Part shown: piece after piece, positions 1 to 7,144 of the stretch
How the letters are laid out: every line of letters begins with the position of its first letter
How positions within the stretch are numbered: the stretch's first letter is position 1
From: Dickeya poaceiphila
GTDB lineage: Bacteria > Pseudomonadota > Gammaproteobacteria > Enterobacterales > Enterobacteriaceae
DNA length: 64,000 bases
Assembly (NCBI RefSeq): GCF_007858975.2
Contig: NZ_CP042220.2
Span: forward strand, 1,550,001 to 1,614,000
Direction of reading: 5' to 3'
Notes under the pieces: model-generated
Database searches by the model: none
Seen by the model: only the letters and a program-made list of their open reading frames with translations
What the model was told of the DNA's origin: nothing
Translations under genes and position numbers: made by a program

Positions 1-1126
1 ACGGGCAGGTGATAGTAAGGAAAACACCTTCATCACCCCGCGCGATTGCCACCATTTCAACGCCAGCCATACGGGTCATTAGTTCATGACGGCGGATAGC
101 CGGGTTACTGATACTGCCGTACACCATGTTTTCCAGAGATGTGATGTTGCCATCTTCATCAACCAGTTCATGTGTCTGGAAAAAAGCGCGATTCTTGCGG
201 CGCTGCTCTTGCCACTGGTTGAGGGCATCAAGGCTGACATACGGCATTCGTTTTTTGTGGATCACACCGATGGCGCGAAACTGATTTTCCCGCCATTCAC
301 AACGCAGTCGCCACAGTTTCCGCCCCCACCATTCAGGTGAAGTGATGCGTAAAATGGCGGAATAGATGCGGTGCCGGGCTTGTTCATCGCCGATAACCAA
401 CCCCCAGCATGGTGGCGTTACACGCAATGCCAGCAGTTCGTACCCCAAATGGCGATACAGCCACTGAATTTTATTGTCGGTCATGTCTTCCGGTGATGTG
501 TGGCCGCACTCTGTTTCAAACATTTCGGCGATGGCGGTCGCAAGGGTATGCGCGGCATTGATCACCTCATGCCTGGTAAACTCTGCCAGATGCACCCAGC
601 GCGGCCCCCAATAGGCCGCCAGTTCCGATGCAAAGCCATCACGCACACCTTGCTGTGCGCGCACAGCATCCAGACGCAGCAGGGCTTTTTTCACGGTTCC
701 CATGAAAAAGGCGCTGATGTGTCGCGGCTCGCGGTTTGCACGTAGCCATTCGATTTTTTGGCGGTAAACGTCACGGATAAAAAACGGTTGTTCGTGCAAG
801 CGGGCTTCTACGCCTTCCGGCGTTTTCATCCAACCGCTGACCGCTTCCTGATGATCCCGGCGCACTATTTCCGCCAGACCGCGCCGGATATGCAACTGAG
901 TGCCGTTCGGCTCCCAGTGCTCCAACTGTGCTACGGCTTGATTAAGATTCAGGTCATCACCTGGCGCAGCCAGAGCGCGTTTAACCATCCGGCTCAGATG
1001 CCGTGTGACAGTGGGATGCGGTTCAGCATCGGTAACGAGTAGAGAAGGGCGAAGATCAGCCACGCCCGACGGTGCGGAGATCGCCGGGCGTGGAGCGTTC
1101 CAAGGGTAGGCCCACTGTTCAGGCAT
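1..1126 (-). CDS. A: Phage replication protein A (P2 gpA family), N-terminal part
   Basis: Translating the reverse strand from the ATG at 1126 gives about 375 residues without a stop to the window edge, so the gene is cut. P2 gpA (about 760 residues) nicks the phage origin and starts rolling-circle replication through paired tyrosines in its C-terminal half, which lies outside the window. The visible part has the look of the family N-terminal region, including RGLAEIVRRDHQEAV, IYSAILRITSPEWWGRKLWR and, at the edge, the GVFLTITCP stretch. The start directly abuts the dam stop (TGAATG), the usual order in P2-like early operons. Known: family role. Inferred: that the gene is intact beyond the edge. 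Confidence 0.88.
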   Translation of the reverse strand, partial: MPEQWAYPWNAPRPAISAPSGVADLRPSLLVTDAEPHPTVTRHLSRMVKRALAAPGDDLNLNQAVAQLEHWEPNGTQLHIRRGLAEIVRRDHQEAVSGWMKTPEGVEARLHEQPFFIRDVYRQKIEWLRANREPRHISAFFMGTVKKALLRLDAVRAQQGVRDGFASELAAYWGPRWVHLAEFTRHEVINAAHTLATAIAEMFETECGHTSPEDMTDNKIQWLYRHLGYELLALRVTPPCWGLVIGDEQARHRIYSAILRITSPEWWGRKLWRLRCEWRENQFRAIGVIHKKRMPYVSLDALNQWQEQRRKNRAFFQTHELVDEDGNITSLENMVYGSISNPAIRRHELMTRMAGVEMVAIARGDEGVFLTITCP

Positions 1127-2083
1127 TCAGAACGGCTCCGCATCCAACGCGCCGGATGCCACCATTTCCTGATAGGTGGCATCACCCATAACTGGCCCAC
1201 AGTCAGGGCAGTGCCCACCACCTTCATAGCCGCACCCGTCGCAAACTTTCGACAGGCTTCGGGCGGCAGGAATCGGCAGACGCTTAGCAATGATTTCCCC
1301 GGCCTGCTTGCTCTCCCCAGCCGCAACACCGACGCTACGCGGCGCGGTGAAGCGGCAGATATCAAACCGGTGGTAAAGGCTGTGTGCATGGTGAGTGTCG
1401 CTGTTTGATGCGATGACAGGGATTCCGCGCTCGGACAGGCGCGATAACTCGCTGCACAGGTCATACTGATCATTGTGGGTAAAACCATCGGTGTGATAAC
1501 TGGTGAAGCTGGCTGTTGGTGTTTGCGGGATGTATGGCGGATCGCAATACACCACATCGCCGGGGCGGATCAGTTGCAATGTTTCGCCAAACGCAGCACA
1601 GATGAATTTTGCACGGCGGGCTTTTTCGGCAAATGCATGAATCTCGGCCAATGGAAAATAAGGCGATGCATAATGCCCGTAAGGAACGTTAAACCCACCG
1701 GCGCGGTTATAGCGACAAACGCCCCGGTAACCGTGCCGGTTCAGATAAAGAAACAGTGCCGCTGAGGTGGTGCGATTCTCTTTGCTGCGGTTAAATACCT
1801 GACGGAAGCGGTAATAGCTTTCTGCTGTATTCGCCGTGCGAAACAGACCTTCTGCAGTATCAATAAACTCCTTCAAATCCTCTTTGATGACCTGATACAG
1901 GTTAATCAGGTCAGGGTTGATGTCAGCAATCAGGTATTCCGGGTAATCGGTATTCATCATGACCGAGCACGACCCGGCGAACGGCTCAACCAGACGATCA
2001 CCAGCCGGTAAATGTTCGCGCAGGATATCCATCACGCGGGCCTTGCTGCCGACCCATTTCAGCGGTGTGGCAATAATGCTCAT
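1127..2083 (-). CDS. dam: Phage DNA adenine methyltransferase (Dam / D12 class) with C-terminal zinc ribbon
   Basis: A 318-residue protein that should transfer methyl from S-adenosylmethionine to N6 of adenine. The N-terminal PLKWVGSKARVMD and VEPFAGSCSV segments match the SAM-binding motif of the class, and DPPY (in VVYCDPPYIPQTP) is the catalytic motif. The last 60 residues carry two CxxC pairs (VCDGCG and CPDCGP), a zinc ribbon that host Dam lacks. Its ATG overlaps the stop of the zinc-finger gene upstream (ATGA), and the replication gene follows at once, so the three are translationally coupled. Phage Dam enzymes often protect phage DNA from restriction or match host GATC methylation; which applies here cannot be read from sequence. 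Confidence 0.9.
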   Translation of the reverse strand: MSIIATPLKWVGSKARVMDILREHLPAGDRLVEPFAGSCSVMMNTDYPEYLIADINPDLINLYQVIKEDLKEFIDTAEGLFRTANTAESYYRFRQVFNRSKENRTTSAALFLYLNRHGYRGVCRYNRAGGFNVPYGHYASPYFPLAEIHAFAEKARRAKFICAAFGETLQLIRPGDVVYCDPPYIPQTPTASFTSYHTDGFTHNDQYDLCSELSRLSERGIPVIASNSDTHHAHSLYHRFDICRFTAPRSVGVAAGESKQAGEIIAKRLPIPAARSLSKVCDGCGYEGGGHCPDCGPVMGDATYQEMVASGALDAEPF

Positions 2084-2304
2084 AAAGCACCCCGATAGTG
2101 TTTGTTTTTAAGTTCTGCATCGCCCTGGCAGTACACGCACAGACGCACACCCGGAACGGCCACGCGACGGGCTTCAGGGATAGGGGCGTCACAGCTTTCA
2201 CAGATGAATGCAGAAACGGCACAGCCCGACTGTTGCCGGGCCTGTTGGATTTGTGTTTCACGGATGAACGCTTCGCGTTCCTGAGCCATGTCCATGGAGT
2301 CCAT
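2080..2304 (-). CDS. TraR/DksA-type zinc-finger protein
   Basis: A 74-residue protein with an N-terminal helix (MDMAQEREAFIRETQ) and a four-cysteine zinc finger, CESC then 17 residues then CVYC. This is the layout of TraR, the short DksA relative that binds in the RNA polymerase secondary channel without needing ppGpp. P2-like phages usually carry one in this operon position. The start overlaps the stop of the upstream gene (TGATG) and its own stop overlaps the dam start. The fold assignment is firm; action on RNA polymerase is inferred from the family. Confidence 0.85.
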   Translation of the reverse strand: MDSMDMAQEREAFIRETQIQQARQQSGCAVSAFICESCDAPIPEARRVAVPGVRLCVYCQGDAELKNKHYRGAL

Positions 2305-2534
2305 CAGCTCAACCCCTGAACGGAGTGCTCAAAACGTTCTGATTCCTGGCGCATCAGCTCCACCACTTCGGCGGCAGACAGGCTTTTTTGCTGGGCATGG
2401 ATAGCCAGCGCGGCAAGGCGCACAGAGAAGGACAAATGCTGGTCTTTGCGTTCCTCCAGTCTGGCTTTTTTCAGCAGCTCAGCCAGTGCGCCATCAGCGG
2501 CGACAGTGATGTGGGTTACTTCGGCATTTTTCAT
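2304..2534 (-). CDS. Small phage early protein (DUF2732-like)
   Basis: A 76-residue, largely helical, charged protein (LLKKARLEERKDQHL, AAEVVELMRQESERFEHS). It resembles the DUF2732 proteins found next to the TraR-like gene in P2-like prophages; that family name is from memory. No catalytic motif is visible and the function is unknown. The ATG at 2534 is preceded by a purine-rich AAAGGAAACC ribosome-binding site. A gap of about 60 bases separates it from the next gene upstream; otherwise the operon is tight. Confidence 0.7.
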   Translation of the reverse strand: MKNAEVTHITVAADGALAELLKKARLEERKDQHLSFSVRLAALAIHAQQKSLSAAEVVELMRQESERFEHSVQGLS

Positions 2535-2598
2535 TGCGGTTTCCTTTTTTCAGGTAATAGAAAGCCCGGCGGGTTTACGCCTAAAAATGGGTTTTTTA

Positions 2599-2940
2599 TT
2601 ACAGTGGAAGAATTAAGTTTTTGGGGAATAAACTCACAACTGCGCGGAGCTTATTCATTGCTTTAATCAGCCTTTCTTTCTCGTCAGTGGTCAGTTCATT
2701 AAATTTCAGGTGATGCCGTTCCTTATCAATATCCGCTAATTCAAATATTGCCGACAGTACGCGCATATTCTTATGGTAATCGTCATCAATCTTGTCCCGC
2801 ATATCATCAATAAAGCGGCACATTTCTTTCTCACTGTTTGTCTTGAAGTGTTTCCCTCGCAGCATTGCTATGTGGTTTAGCCCGTCTGTTCTTTCCGCGA
2901 TACTCAGCGGAATGGCGCGAGCGGGTTCGGTATTAGCCAT
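2599..2940 (-). CDS. Phage early-region protein (DUF5347-like), function unknown
   Basis: About 113 residues starting at MANTEPARA. I chose the ATG at 2940 over a TTG 15 bases upstream because that TTG lies inside the end of the preceding gene. The protein is mostly helical and polar, with EKEMCRFIDDMRDKIDDD and LTTDEKERLIKAMNKL. It looks like the DUF5347 proteins of P2-like phages, recalled from family context rather than searched. No known activity. It starts four bases after the Fil-like stop, so the two are probably coupled. Confidence 0.62.
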   Translation of the reverse strand: MANTEPARAIPLSIAERTDGLNHIAMLRGKHFKTNSEKEMCRFIDDMRDKIDDDYHKNMRVLSAIFELADIDKERHHLKFNELTTDEKERLIKAMNKLRAVVSLFPKNLILPL

Positions 2941-2944
2941 GACG

Positions 2945-3154
2945 CTACGCCGCAATACCCATGAGGCGGGAAAACCAGCGGCGCTTTTGCTTAGGCGCTG
3001 GCATGTAGGGCTTTTGGCTCCAGGGTGCGAAATAGACCTGATTAACGGACGGCTTAACGCGTTGGCCGTTTGGCAGTTCCAGCCAGCCTTTACCCTGACT
3101 AGGTATTACTGGTGATGGTGACTGAGAAGTTAATAGACGAGCTATGGAAATCAT
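2945..3154 (-). CDS. fil: Fil-like phage filamentation protein (DUF2724-like)
   Basis: A 69-residue basic protein with the pattern SIARLLTSQSPSP, then KGWLELPNGQRVKP, then QVYFAPWSQKPY and a basic tail RRWFSRLMG. This pattern matches the small Fil proteins of 186/P2-like phages, whose expression blocks host cell division and makes cells filament. It lies in the expected early operon between Cox and the replication genes. The family is a pattern-recognition call; the toxic effect is known for 186 Fil and only inferred here. Confidence 0.6.
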   Translation of the reverse strand: MISIARLLTSQSPSPVIPSQGKGWLELPNGQRVKPSVNQVYFAPWSQKPYMPAPKQKRRWFSRLMGIAA

Positions 3155-3155
3155 A

Positions 3156-3371
3156 TTATCGCCTCACTGTGTAAAGGTTATCGATATAACCGGTGGCTAA
3201 TGCCAGCGCATCAAATAAACCGTAAGATTGCCCAGCCTGACTAACACGATATCGGGTAATCGGGTTTAATGTTGTTCGCGGGCATTTAATAATCGAGAAG
3301 CCCCGATATACATTTGTGTGTTTGCTTAATTGTGTTATTGCGTATTGGTGGCCTGATTTTTTATTCTCCAT
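3156..3371 (-). CDS. Small phage early protein, unknown
   Basis: A 71-residue basic protein (several Lys/Arg, no cysteine pairs, no membrane segment). It includes YRGFSIIKCPRTTLNPITRYRV, a strand-rich stretch, and LFDALALATGYIDNLY near the end. I do not recognise the family. It is kept because it fills the space between the Cox-like and Fil-like genes in frame and strand, ends two bases before the Fil-like start, and has AAAGGAG just upstream of its ATG. Confidence 0.5.
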   Translation of the reverse strand: MENKKSGHQYAITQLSKHTNVYRGFSIIKCPRTTLNPITRYRVSQAGQSYGLFDALALATGYIDNLYTVRR

Positions 3372-3380
3372 GTGGCTCCT

Positions 3381-3593
3381 TTATATTTCACTGCTGGCAA
3401 TGGCATCGCGCAGCATAGCAACGAGATTCACCTCTACTTTCTCGTTTGCTTTTTCTTTTGGCCGGATAATGATTTTTCCGCTTTTTACCATGCCCCGACA
3501 AGTTTCAAAGGGGATACCCGTTAATTCTGAGTATTTCCTGAGAGAAACATACGGCGTCGGGACATTGATATTGATGGTTAATCCTTTACTCAT
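3381..3593 (-). CDS. cox: Cox-like excisionase/transcription regulator
   Basis: A 70-residue protein with a winged-helix-like core: SLRKYSELTGIPFETCRGMVKSGKIIIRPK, then a basic strand and AMLRDAIASSEI. This is how P2-type Cox looks: a recognition helix after a TG(I/K) turn and a short wing. In P2-like phages Cox represses the lysogeny promoter and directs the integrase to excise. It is the second gene of the leftward early operon, close to the repressor, as expected. It could also act as a CII-like regulator. Confidence 0.7.
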   Translation of the reverse strand: MSKGLTININVPTPYVSLRKYSELTGIPFETCRGMVKSGKIIIRPKEKANEKVEVNLVAMLRDAIASSEI

Positions 3594-3598
3594 ATCGC

Positions 3599-3793
3599 CT
3601 ATCCTTCAGCGTTAAACGACTCCAGCCCCCGGAGAAAAACCAGTCTCGCCATGCTGGAGAGGGAACGGCTTTCTTTTTCAGCCAACGCGGCCAGCCTGGC
3701 GCGTTCATCTTCGGAAAGCCTCATGGGAGTAGGGTTGCGCGATGCAATCCCCCGCGGTAAACGCGACCGCTGATCATGATTTTCTTGTGTCAT
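3599..3793 (-). CDS. Ribbon-helix-helix-type small DNA-binding protein
   Basis: A 64-residue protein. After a polar N-terminus, PTPMRLSEDERARLAALAEKE followed by RSLSSMARLVFLRGLE matches the strand-helix-helix arrangement of Arc/MetJ-type (RHH) repressors. It is the first gene of the leftward early operon and stands divergent to the repressor, 60 bases away, so it could bind the shared operator region. The RHH fold is inferred from pattern; the target is unknown. Confidence 0.6.
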   Translation of the reverse strand: MTQENHDQRSRLPRGIASRNPTPMRLSEDERARLAALAEKESRSLSSMARLVFLRGLESFNAEG

Positions 3794-3853
3794 AATGGTA
3801 TGTTGTGATCCACTAAGTTCCTGTTCAACACAATCTAGTGAAGAAAACTTCCT
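3794..3853. promoter_or_regulatory. Divergent early/lysogeny control region
   Basis: Sixty bases separate the leftward early operon from the rightward repressor. The stretch repeats short TTGTG half-sites (also just inside the RHH start, near 3786 and 3803) and an oppositely oriented CACAA near 3830, plus CACTA and TAGTG, so it looks like an operator with several half-sites. In P2-like phages this is where the repressor and Cox act. No promoter box is assigned with confidence. Confidence 0.45.
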
Positions 3854-4270
3854 ATGTCAACATCGAAAGAGGAATTTTTATTCCTTATTGGAGAGCGTTT
3901 GCGCGAAGAGCGGGAAACGATTGGTAAAAGTCAAAGTGCGATTGCCGAAGAGCTAGGCACGACAACAAGGACTTGGGGCAAGTATGAGAGAGGGGAAACC
4001 GCTCCAGACGGAGTGACTCTAGCTCTTCTCAGTGCTCGGTATGGTATGGATGTTTCGTATATTCTTACCGGAAAGCGGACGCCTGATCTCGGTGACATAT
4101 CTAACGATGAATTAGAACTGATAAAAATTTATCGTGTTGCGCCGTTGGCGGTTAAAGCCGCTGCACTGGCCGCATTAACGGCAGGCAGTTCCGCATCAGC
4201 AGGATCAATAAACATAACCGGTAGCGGCCAGCGTGTTGCTGGCAGGGACTATCACGAAAACAAAAAATAA
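3854..4270 (+). CDS. Prophage repressor (HTH_3/Xre type) with VAGRD-motif tail
   Basis: A 138-residue protein. Residues about 11-66 form an Xre-type helix-turn-helix (GERLREERETIGKSQSAIAE, then ELGTTTRTWGKYERGETAPD), with YILTGKR closing the domain. There is no peptidase domain, so it is not a LexA/lambda-CI type that cleaves itself after DNA damage. An alanine-rich helix (VKAAALAALTAG) leads to a short tail, NITGSGQRVAGRDYHENKK, whose VAGRDYHE (residues 128-135) nearly repeats in the next protein. It heads the rightward operon running to the integrase, facing the early operon, as a lysogeny repressor should. Confidence 0.82.
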   Translation: MSTSKEEFLFLIGERLREERETIGKSQSAIAEELGTTTRTWGKYERGETAPDGVTLALLSARYGMDVSYILTGKRTPDLGDISNDELELIKIYRVAPLAVKAAALAALTAGSSASAGSINITGSGQRVAGRDYHENKK

Positions 4271-4285
4271 GGGAACGCTCCAGGA

Positions 4286-4897
4286 ATGAGTGTTGAATCT
4301 CATGGAAATGAAAACCGGGTAGCCGGGCGGGATTTTTACGAAAGCAGCATCACGGTCGATAAGATCAATATCGCCATTCCGGCGGCCAATGAAGAAAAAC
4401 GCCCACTGGTTCCCGCGCAGCGTAAGCAGTTAAACCAACTGGTAAAAGAAATTGCTGACGGCGGCTATGAAGAGGGGTTTTCAGTGTGGCAGCGCGTTCA
4501 CGCTGAAATTGGCGTCAAAAGCATTGAGGATATGACGGTCAACCAGTATCAAACGGCGGTCAGTTATCTTCAGGCGTTGCGCGACAGATATCGGGAAAAA
4601 GATGCCAGTAATGCGCTGGTGCATCTGCTGTTGAAGAACACTCAGCAGGTAGAACAGCGGCAGCAATTAATTCATTACTGCCATATTCATTTCGGTACTG
4701 GACGATTAACTGAACTGACCCGATCGCAGCTCCAGCAGGCGCTTTCATGGTTGGATGATCGTCAGTGTTCGGCCGTTCCCGGTCAAACCACGCCTAATAC
4801 TCGCCAGAGCTGGCAAGATGTACTTAAAGCAGAACCATTGATTTTCAGTGCAGTGTTTACTGCTGGAATAATTATGGGCGCTATTTTTTTTCGTTAG
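4286..4897 (+). CDS. Tail-anchored membrane protein with VAGRD motif, unknown
   Basis: A 203-residue protein, 15 bases after the repressor and on the same strand. Residues 7-19 (GNENRVAGRDFYE) echo the repressor's C-terminal tail. The middle (about 40-170) is helical and polar with no motif I recognise. The last 20 residues, PLIFSAVFTAGIIMGAIFFR, are one hydrophobic segment, so the protein is probably anchored by its C-terminus with the bulk in the cytoplasm. The shared motif suggests that repressor and membrane protein touch each other; that is inference. Function unknown. Confidence 0.72.
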   Translation: MSVESHGNENRVAGRDFYESSITVDKINIAIPAANEEKRPLVPAQRKQLNQLVKEIADGGYEEGFSVWQRVHAEIGVKSIEDMTVNQYQTAVSYLQALRDRYREKDASNALVHLLLKNTQQVEQRQQLIHYCHIHFGTGRLTELTRSQLQQALSWLDDRQCSAVPGQTTPNTRQSWQDVLKAEPLIFSAVFTAGIIMGAIFFR

Positions 4898-4976
4898 ACG
4901 TATCGATAAGTAACATAAAAAATATCTCAACTCTAAAGATAGATAAATCAAATAGCTATTTATAGAAGGGCTTTTT

Positions 4977-6155
4977 ATGACATTTGAAGAATGGATTTCA
5001 AAAAACGAGAAAGAAATATTCTTTACTTATATTAATGCTAATAATGAGGTGTCTAATAATTACGTTTCCGATGCAGTATATAAAGATAATTATCTTCAAG
5101 GGTATTGCATCAACAAGAAAGGTTTTAGAACCTTCAAACTTGAAAGAGTACTGGATGTTTACTCTTCAAATGAAGAAATGATTTCTGCCGCTAGTCCTTT
5201 AACTATCGCAGATCTCAAGATTGAAGATCGACGTGAGAAAAATACTCCTCGTGGTTTGGAGATTTGTTTTACAGGTTTTTCTAAAGAGATTAAAGATGAT
5301 CTAGAGTCACTCGCAGAAAAGAAAGGACTGTCAGTCAGAAAAGGGATTACAGCCAAATTATATTTCCTGTGTTGTGGCCCTAATGCTGGATGGAAGAAAA
5401 TAAAACAGGCAAATGAGAAAAACTGCTTTATTCTGTCCAAAGATCAATTCTTGTTATTTATTGACACAGGCGAGATTCCAATAGAATCGACAGAGGCTTA
5501 TGAATCTGACGAAAAAGATATACATGAAAAAATAGAAAATTTGCACAATGAAGTAACTTCAACATTTCGAACTATCAGAGAACCGCGCAGGAGCACAGCC
5601 CTTATTGCTCGTTTTGTTGATGGTTATGCCTCTGGTTGGCGCTTTGCAATAAGAGAATCCCACCGTGATGCACTAGATATAAAATTAACTAAATTTGTTT
5701 TTAATAAGCATCAATATGAGGATTGGACGCAAGGTAGTTCTTTTTCTTTCGGTAGAGGTGATGTCTTTTATAGTGATAAACTGGGTTATAGTGAGTGGAG
5801 TGAATTTTTAAAAATACCAGATGCTGTTGTACTACAAGTCAAATATGAGTGTTTTTCTGGTTATGATCCGGTTGCAACTATTGATGGTTTCTTTTCAGGT
5901 GATTTTATTCCATATCACCAACTAACGCCTAAAAAGTTAACCAACCTGCCAATCATGATAGAAAGTCAGAGTTATGATCCGGGCAAAATAACACTGGATA
6001 TATTCAAACCTAGTATTGATAGAAGTAAAATTGACCTGTTTGATACGATAAAAATAACTCAGGACGAACTTATCTCATTACTTCAGTCAGGCTACTACTG
6101 GAAGAAGGATGAAGGAAAAAAACCAGTGCGTGTAAATTTATTTGGTGGTAACTAG
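4977..6155 (+). CDS. WYL-like + BRCT domain protein, unknown (prophage accessory)
   Basis: A 392-residue protein, visibly AT-rich against its neighbours. Residues about 10-62 resemble a WYL domain (FFTYINANNEVSNNYV and GYCINKKGFRTFKLERVLDV). Residues 93-170 are BRCT-like: GLEICFTGFSKEIKDDLESL, a kinked middle, and NCFILSKDQFLLFIDTGEIP. The C-terminal 220 residues, starting near RRSTALIARFVDGYASGWRF, match nothing I know. WYL domains bind nucleic acids or ligands and BRCT domains bind DNA ends or phosphopeptides, so a DNA-related role is plausible but unproven. It sits between repressor and integrase, where P2-like prophages can carry lysogenic-conversion or defence genes. Confidence 0.78.
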   Translation: MTFEEWISKNEKEIFFTYINANNEVSNNYVSDAVYKDNYLQGYCINKKGFRTFKLERVLDVYSSNEEMISAASPLTIADLKIEDRREKNTPRGLEICFTGFSKEIKDDLESLAEKKGLSVRKGITAKLYFLCCGPNAGWKKIKQANEKNCFILSKDQFLLFIDTGEIPIESTEAYESDEKDIHEKIENLHNEVTSTFRTIREPRRSTALIARFVDGYASGWRFAIRESHRDALDIKLTKFVFNKHQYEDWTQGSSFSFGRGDVFYSDKLGYSEWSEFLKIPDAVVLQVKYECFSGYDPVATIDGFFSGDFIPYHQLTPKKLTNLPIMIESQSYDPGKITLDIFKPSIDRSKIDLFDTIKITQDELISLLQSGYYWKKDEGKKPVRVNLFGGN

Positions 6156-6253
6156 AAACATTTGCCAATATTGTTCTGAGTAAGTAATTTCCCGGTTGGG
6201 AATGTAGTTATAAGTTGACTTTGAAATTATAATTAATACCAAAGGAAAACCTC

Positions 6254-7138
6254 ATGGCAGATGAAAAACTAGATTTTTTTAACTATAAAAGGAATAAAGA
6301 TAAATTAATTATTAACCTTATCAATATCATTGAGGGCATAAACTGTGATGGTCATATAGATGAGAAAGAAGTTTTGTTTCTTGATACATGGATAAAAGAT
6401 GCTGATTTAATCAGCAAAAACTATTGTGTGCGGATGATTTCAAATAGACTTTCCGATATATTGTCTGATGGCGTTATTGAGCCGTATGAATTGAATTATT
6501 TGAAAGCTGATTTGATCAAGGTGCAAAAAGAGCTGTCTGATTTACCTGAGCTTGATTTGTACTCTGATGAAGCGGACAAGCATTTATTGGAAGGCCTATG
6601 TAAAGGAATGATGGCGAATCATGAGCTTAATGATTCAGAAATAAGATACTTAAATTGGTGGCTATCATCTAATGCTTCGCTCAAAGTTAATTACCCTGGA
6701 AAAGAGTTATACGCATTGGTTAACCGGATTCTTGCCGATGGGATCATTACATCAGAAGAACGTGATGAATTGAAAAAAGCGTTAATCGCTTTTACCGGAA
6801 GTGATGTCGATTCCGGTGTAGTGGATGGGCTGGCAACTCGCTTACCAGTGGATGATATAGAGAGCTTAGTTCTTTCCAATGCAACAGTTTGTCTGACAGG
6901 TGAATTCCTTTATGGAAAAAGATCAGTGTGTAAAAAACTGATTGAAGATGCAGGCGGGAAGGTGATTGATAATATAACAGCAAAACTTGATTTTCTTATT
7001 ATTGGTACATTGAGTTGTAAACATTGGAGATATCAGGCTCACGGTCGGAAAATCGAAAAAGCAATAGACTACCGGGATAATCGCGGCATTCCACTGAAAA
7101 TAATCAGTGAAGAACAATGGCAGAGCTTTACTGGATAA
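6254..7138 (+). CDS. Tandem TerB-like + BRCT domain protein, unknown (prophage accessory)
   Basis: A 294-residue acidic protein, AT-rich like the gene before it. Two similar helical units, about residues 15-95 (IIEGINCDGHIDEKEVLFLD) and 105-195 (MMANHELNDSEIRYLNWWLS, ILADGIITSEERDELKKAL), have the acidic look of TerB-type domains. Residues 208-290 are a clear BRCT: NATVCLTGEFLYGKRSVCKK, LIEDAGGKVIDNITAKLDFL, GRKIEKAIDYRD and SEEQW. Similar BRCTs occur in DNA ligase and exonuclease-like proteins. No nuclease motif is present. With the preceding gene it makes a two-gene BRCT module of unknown role, ending six bases before the integrase start. Confidence 0.8.
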   Translation: MADEKLDFFNYKRNKDKLIINLINIIEGINCDGHIDEKEVLFLDTWIKDADLISKNYCVRMISNRLSDILSDGVIEPYELNYLKADLIKVQKELSDLPELDLYSDEADKHLLEGLCKGMMANHELNDSEIRYLNWWLSSNASLKVNYPGKELYALVNRILADGIITSEERDELKKALIAFTGSDVDSGVVDGLATRLPVDDIESLVLSNATVCLTGEFLYGKRSVCKKLIEDAGGKVIDNITAKLDFLIIGTLSCKHWRYQAHGRKIEKAIDYRDNRGIPLKIISEEQWQSFTG

Positions 7139-7144
7139 TATTAT

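Noticed and set aside
86-1042. Plus-strand open frames across the left end
   Set aside because: The minus strand there translates into a continuous gpA-type protein; the plus-strand frames are its shadows.
994-1557. 187-residue minus-strand frame inside dam and gpA
   Set aside because: Out of frame with both recognised genes and without family resemblance.
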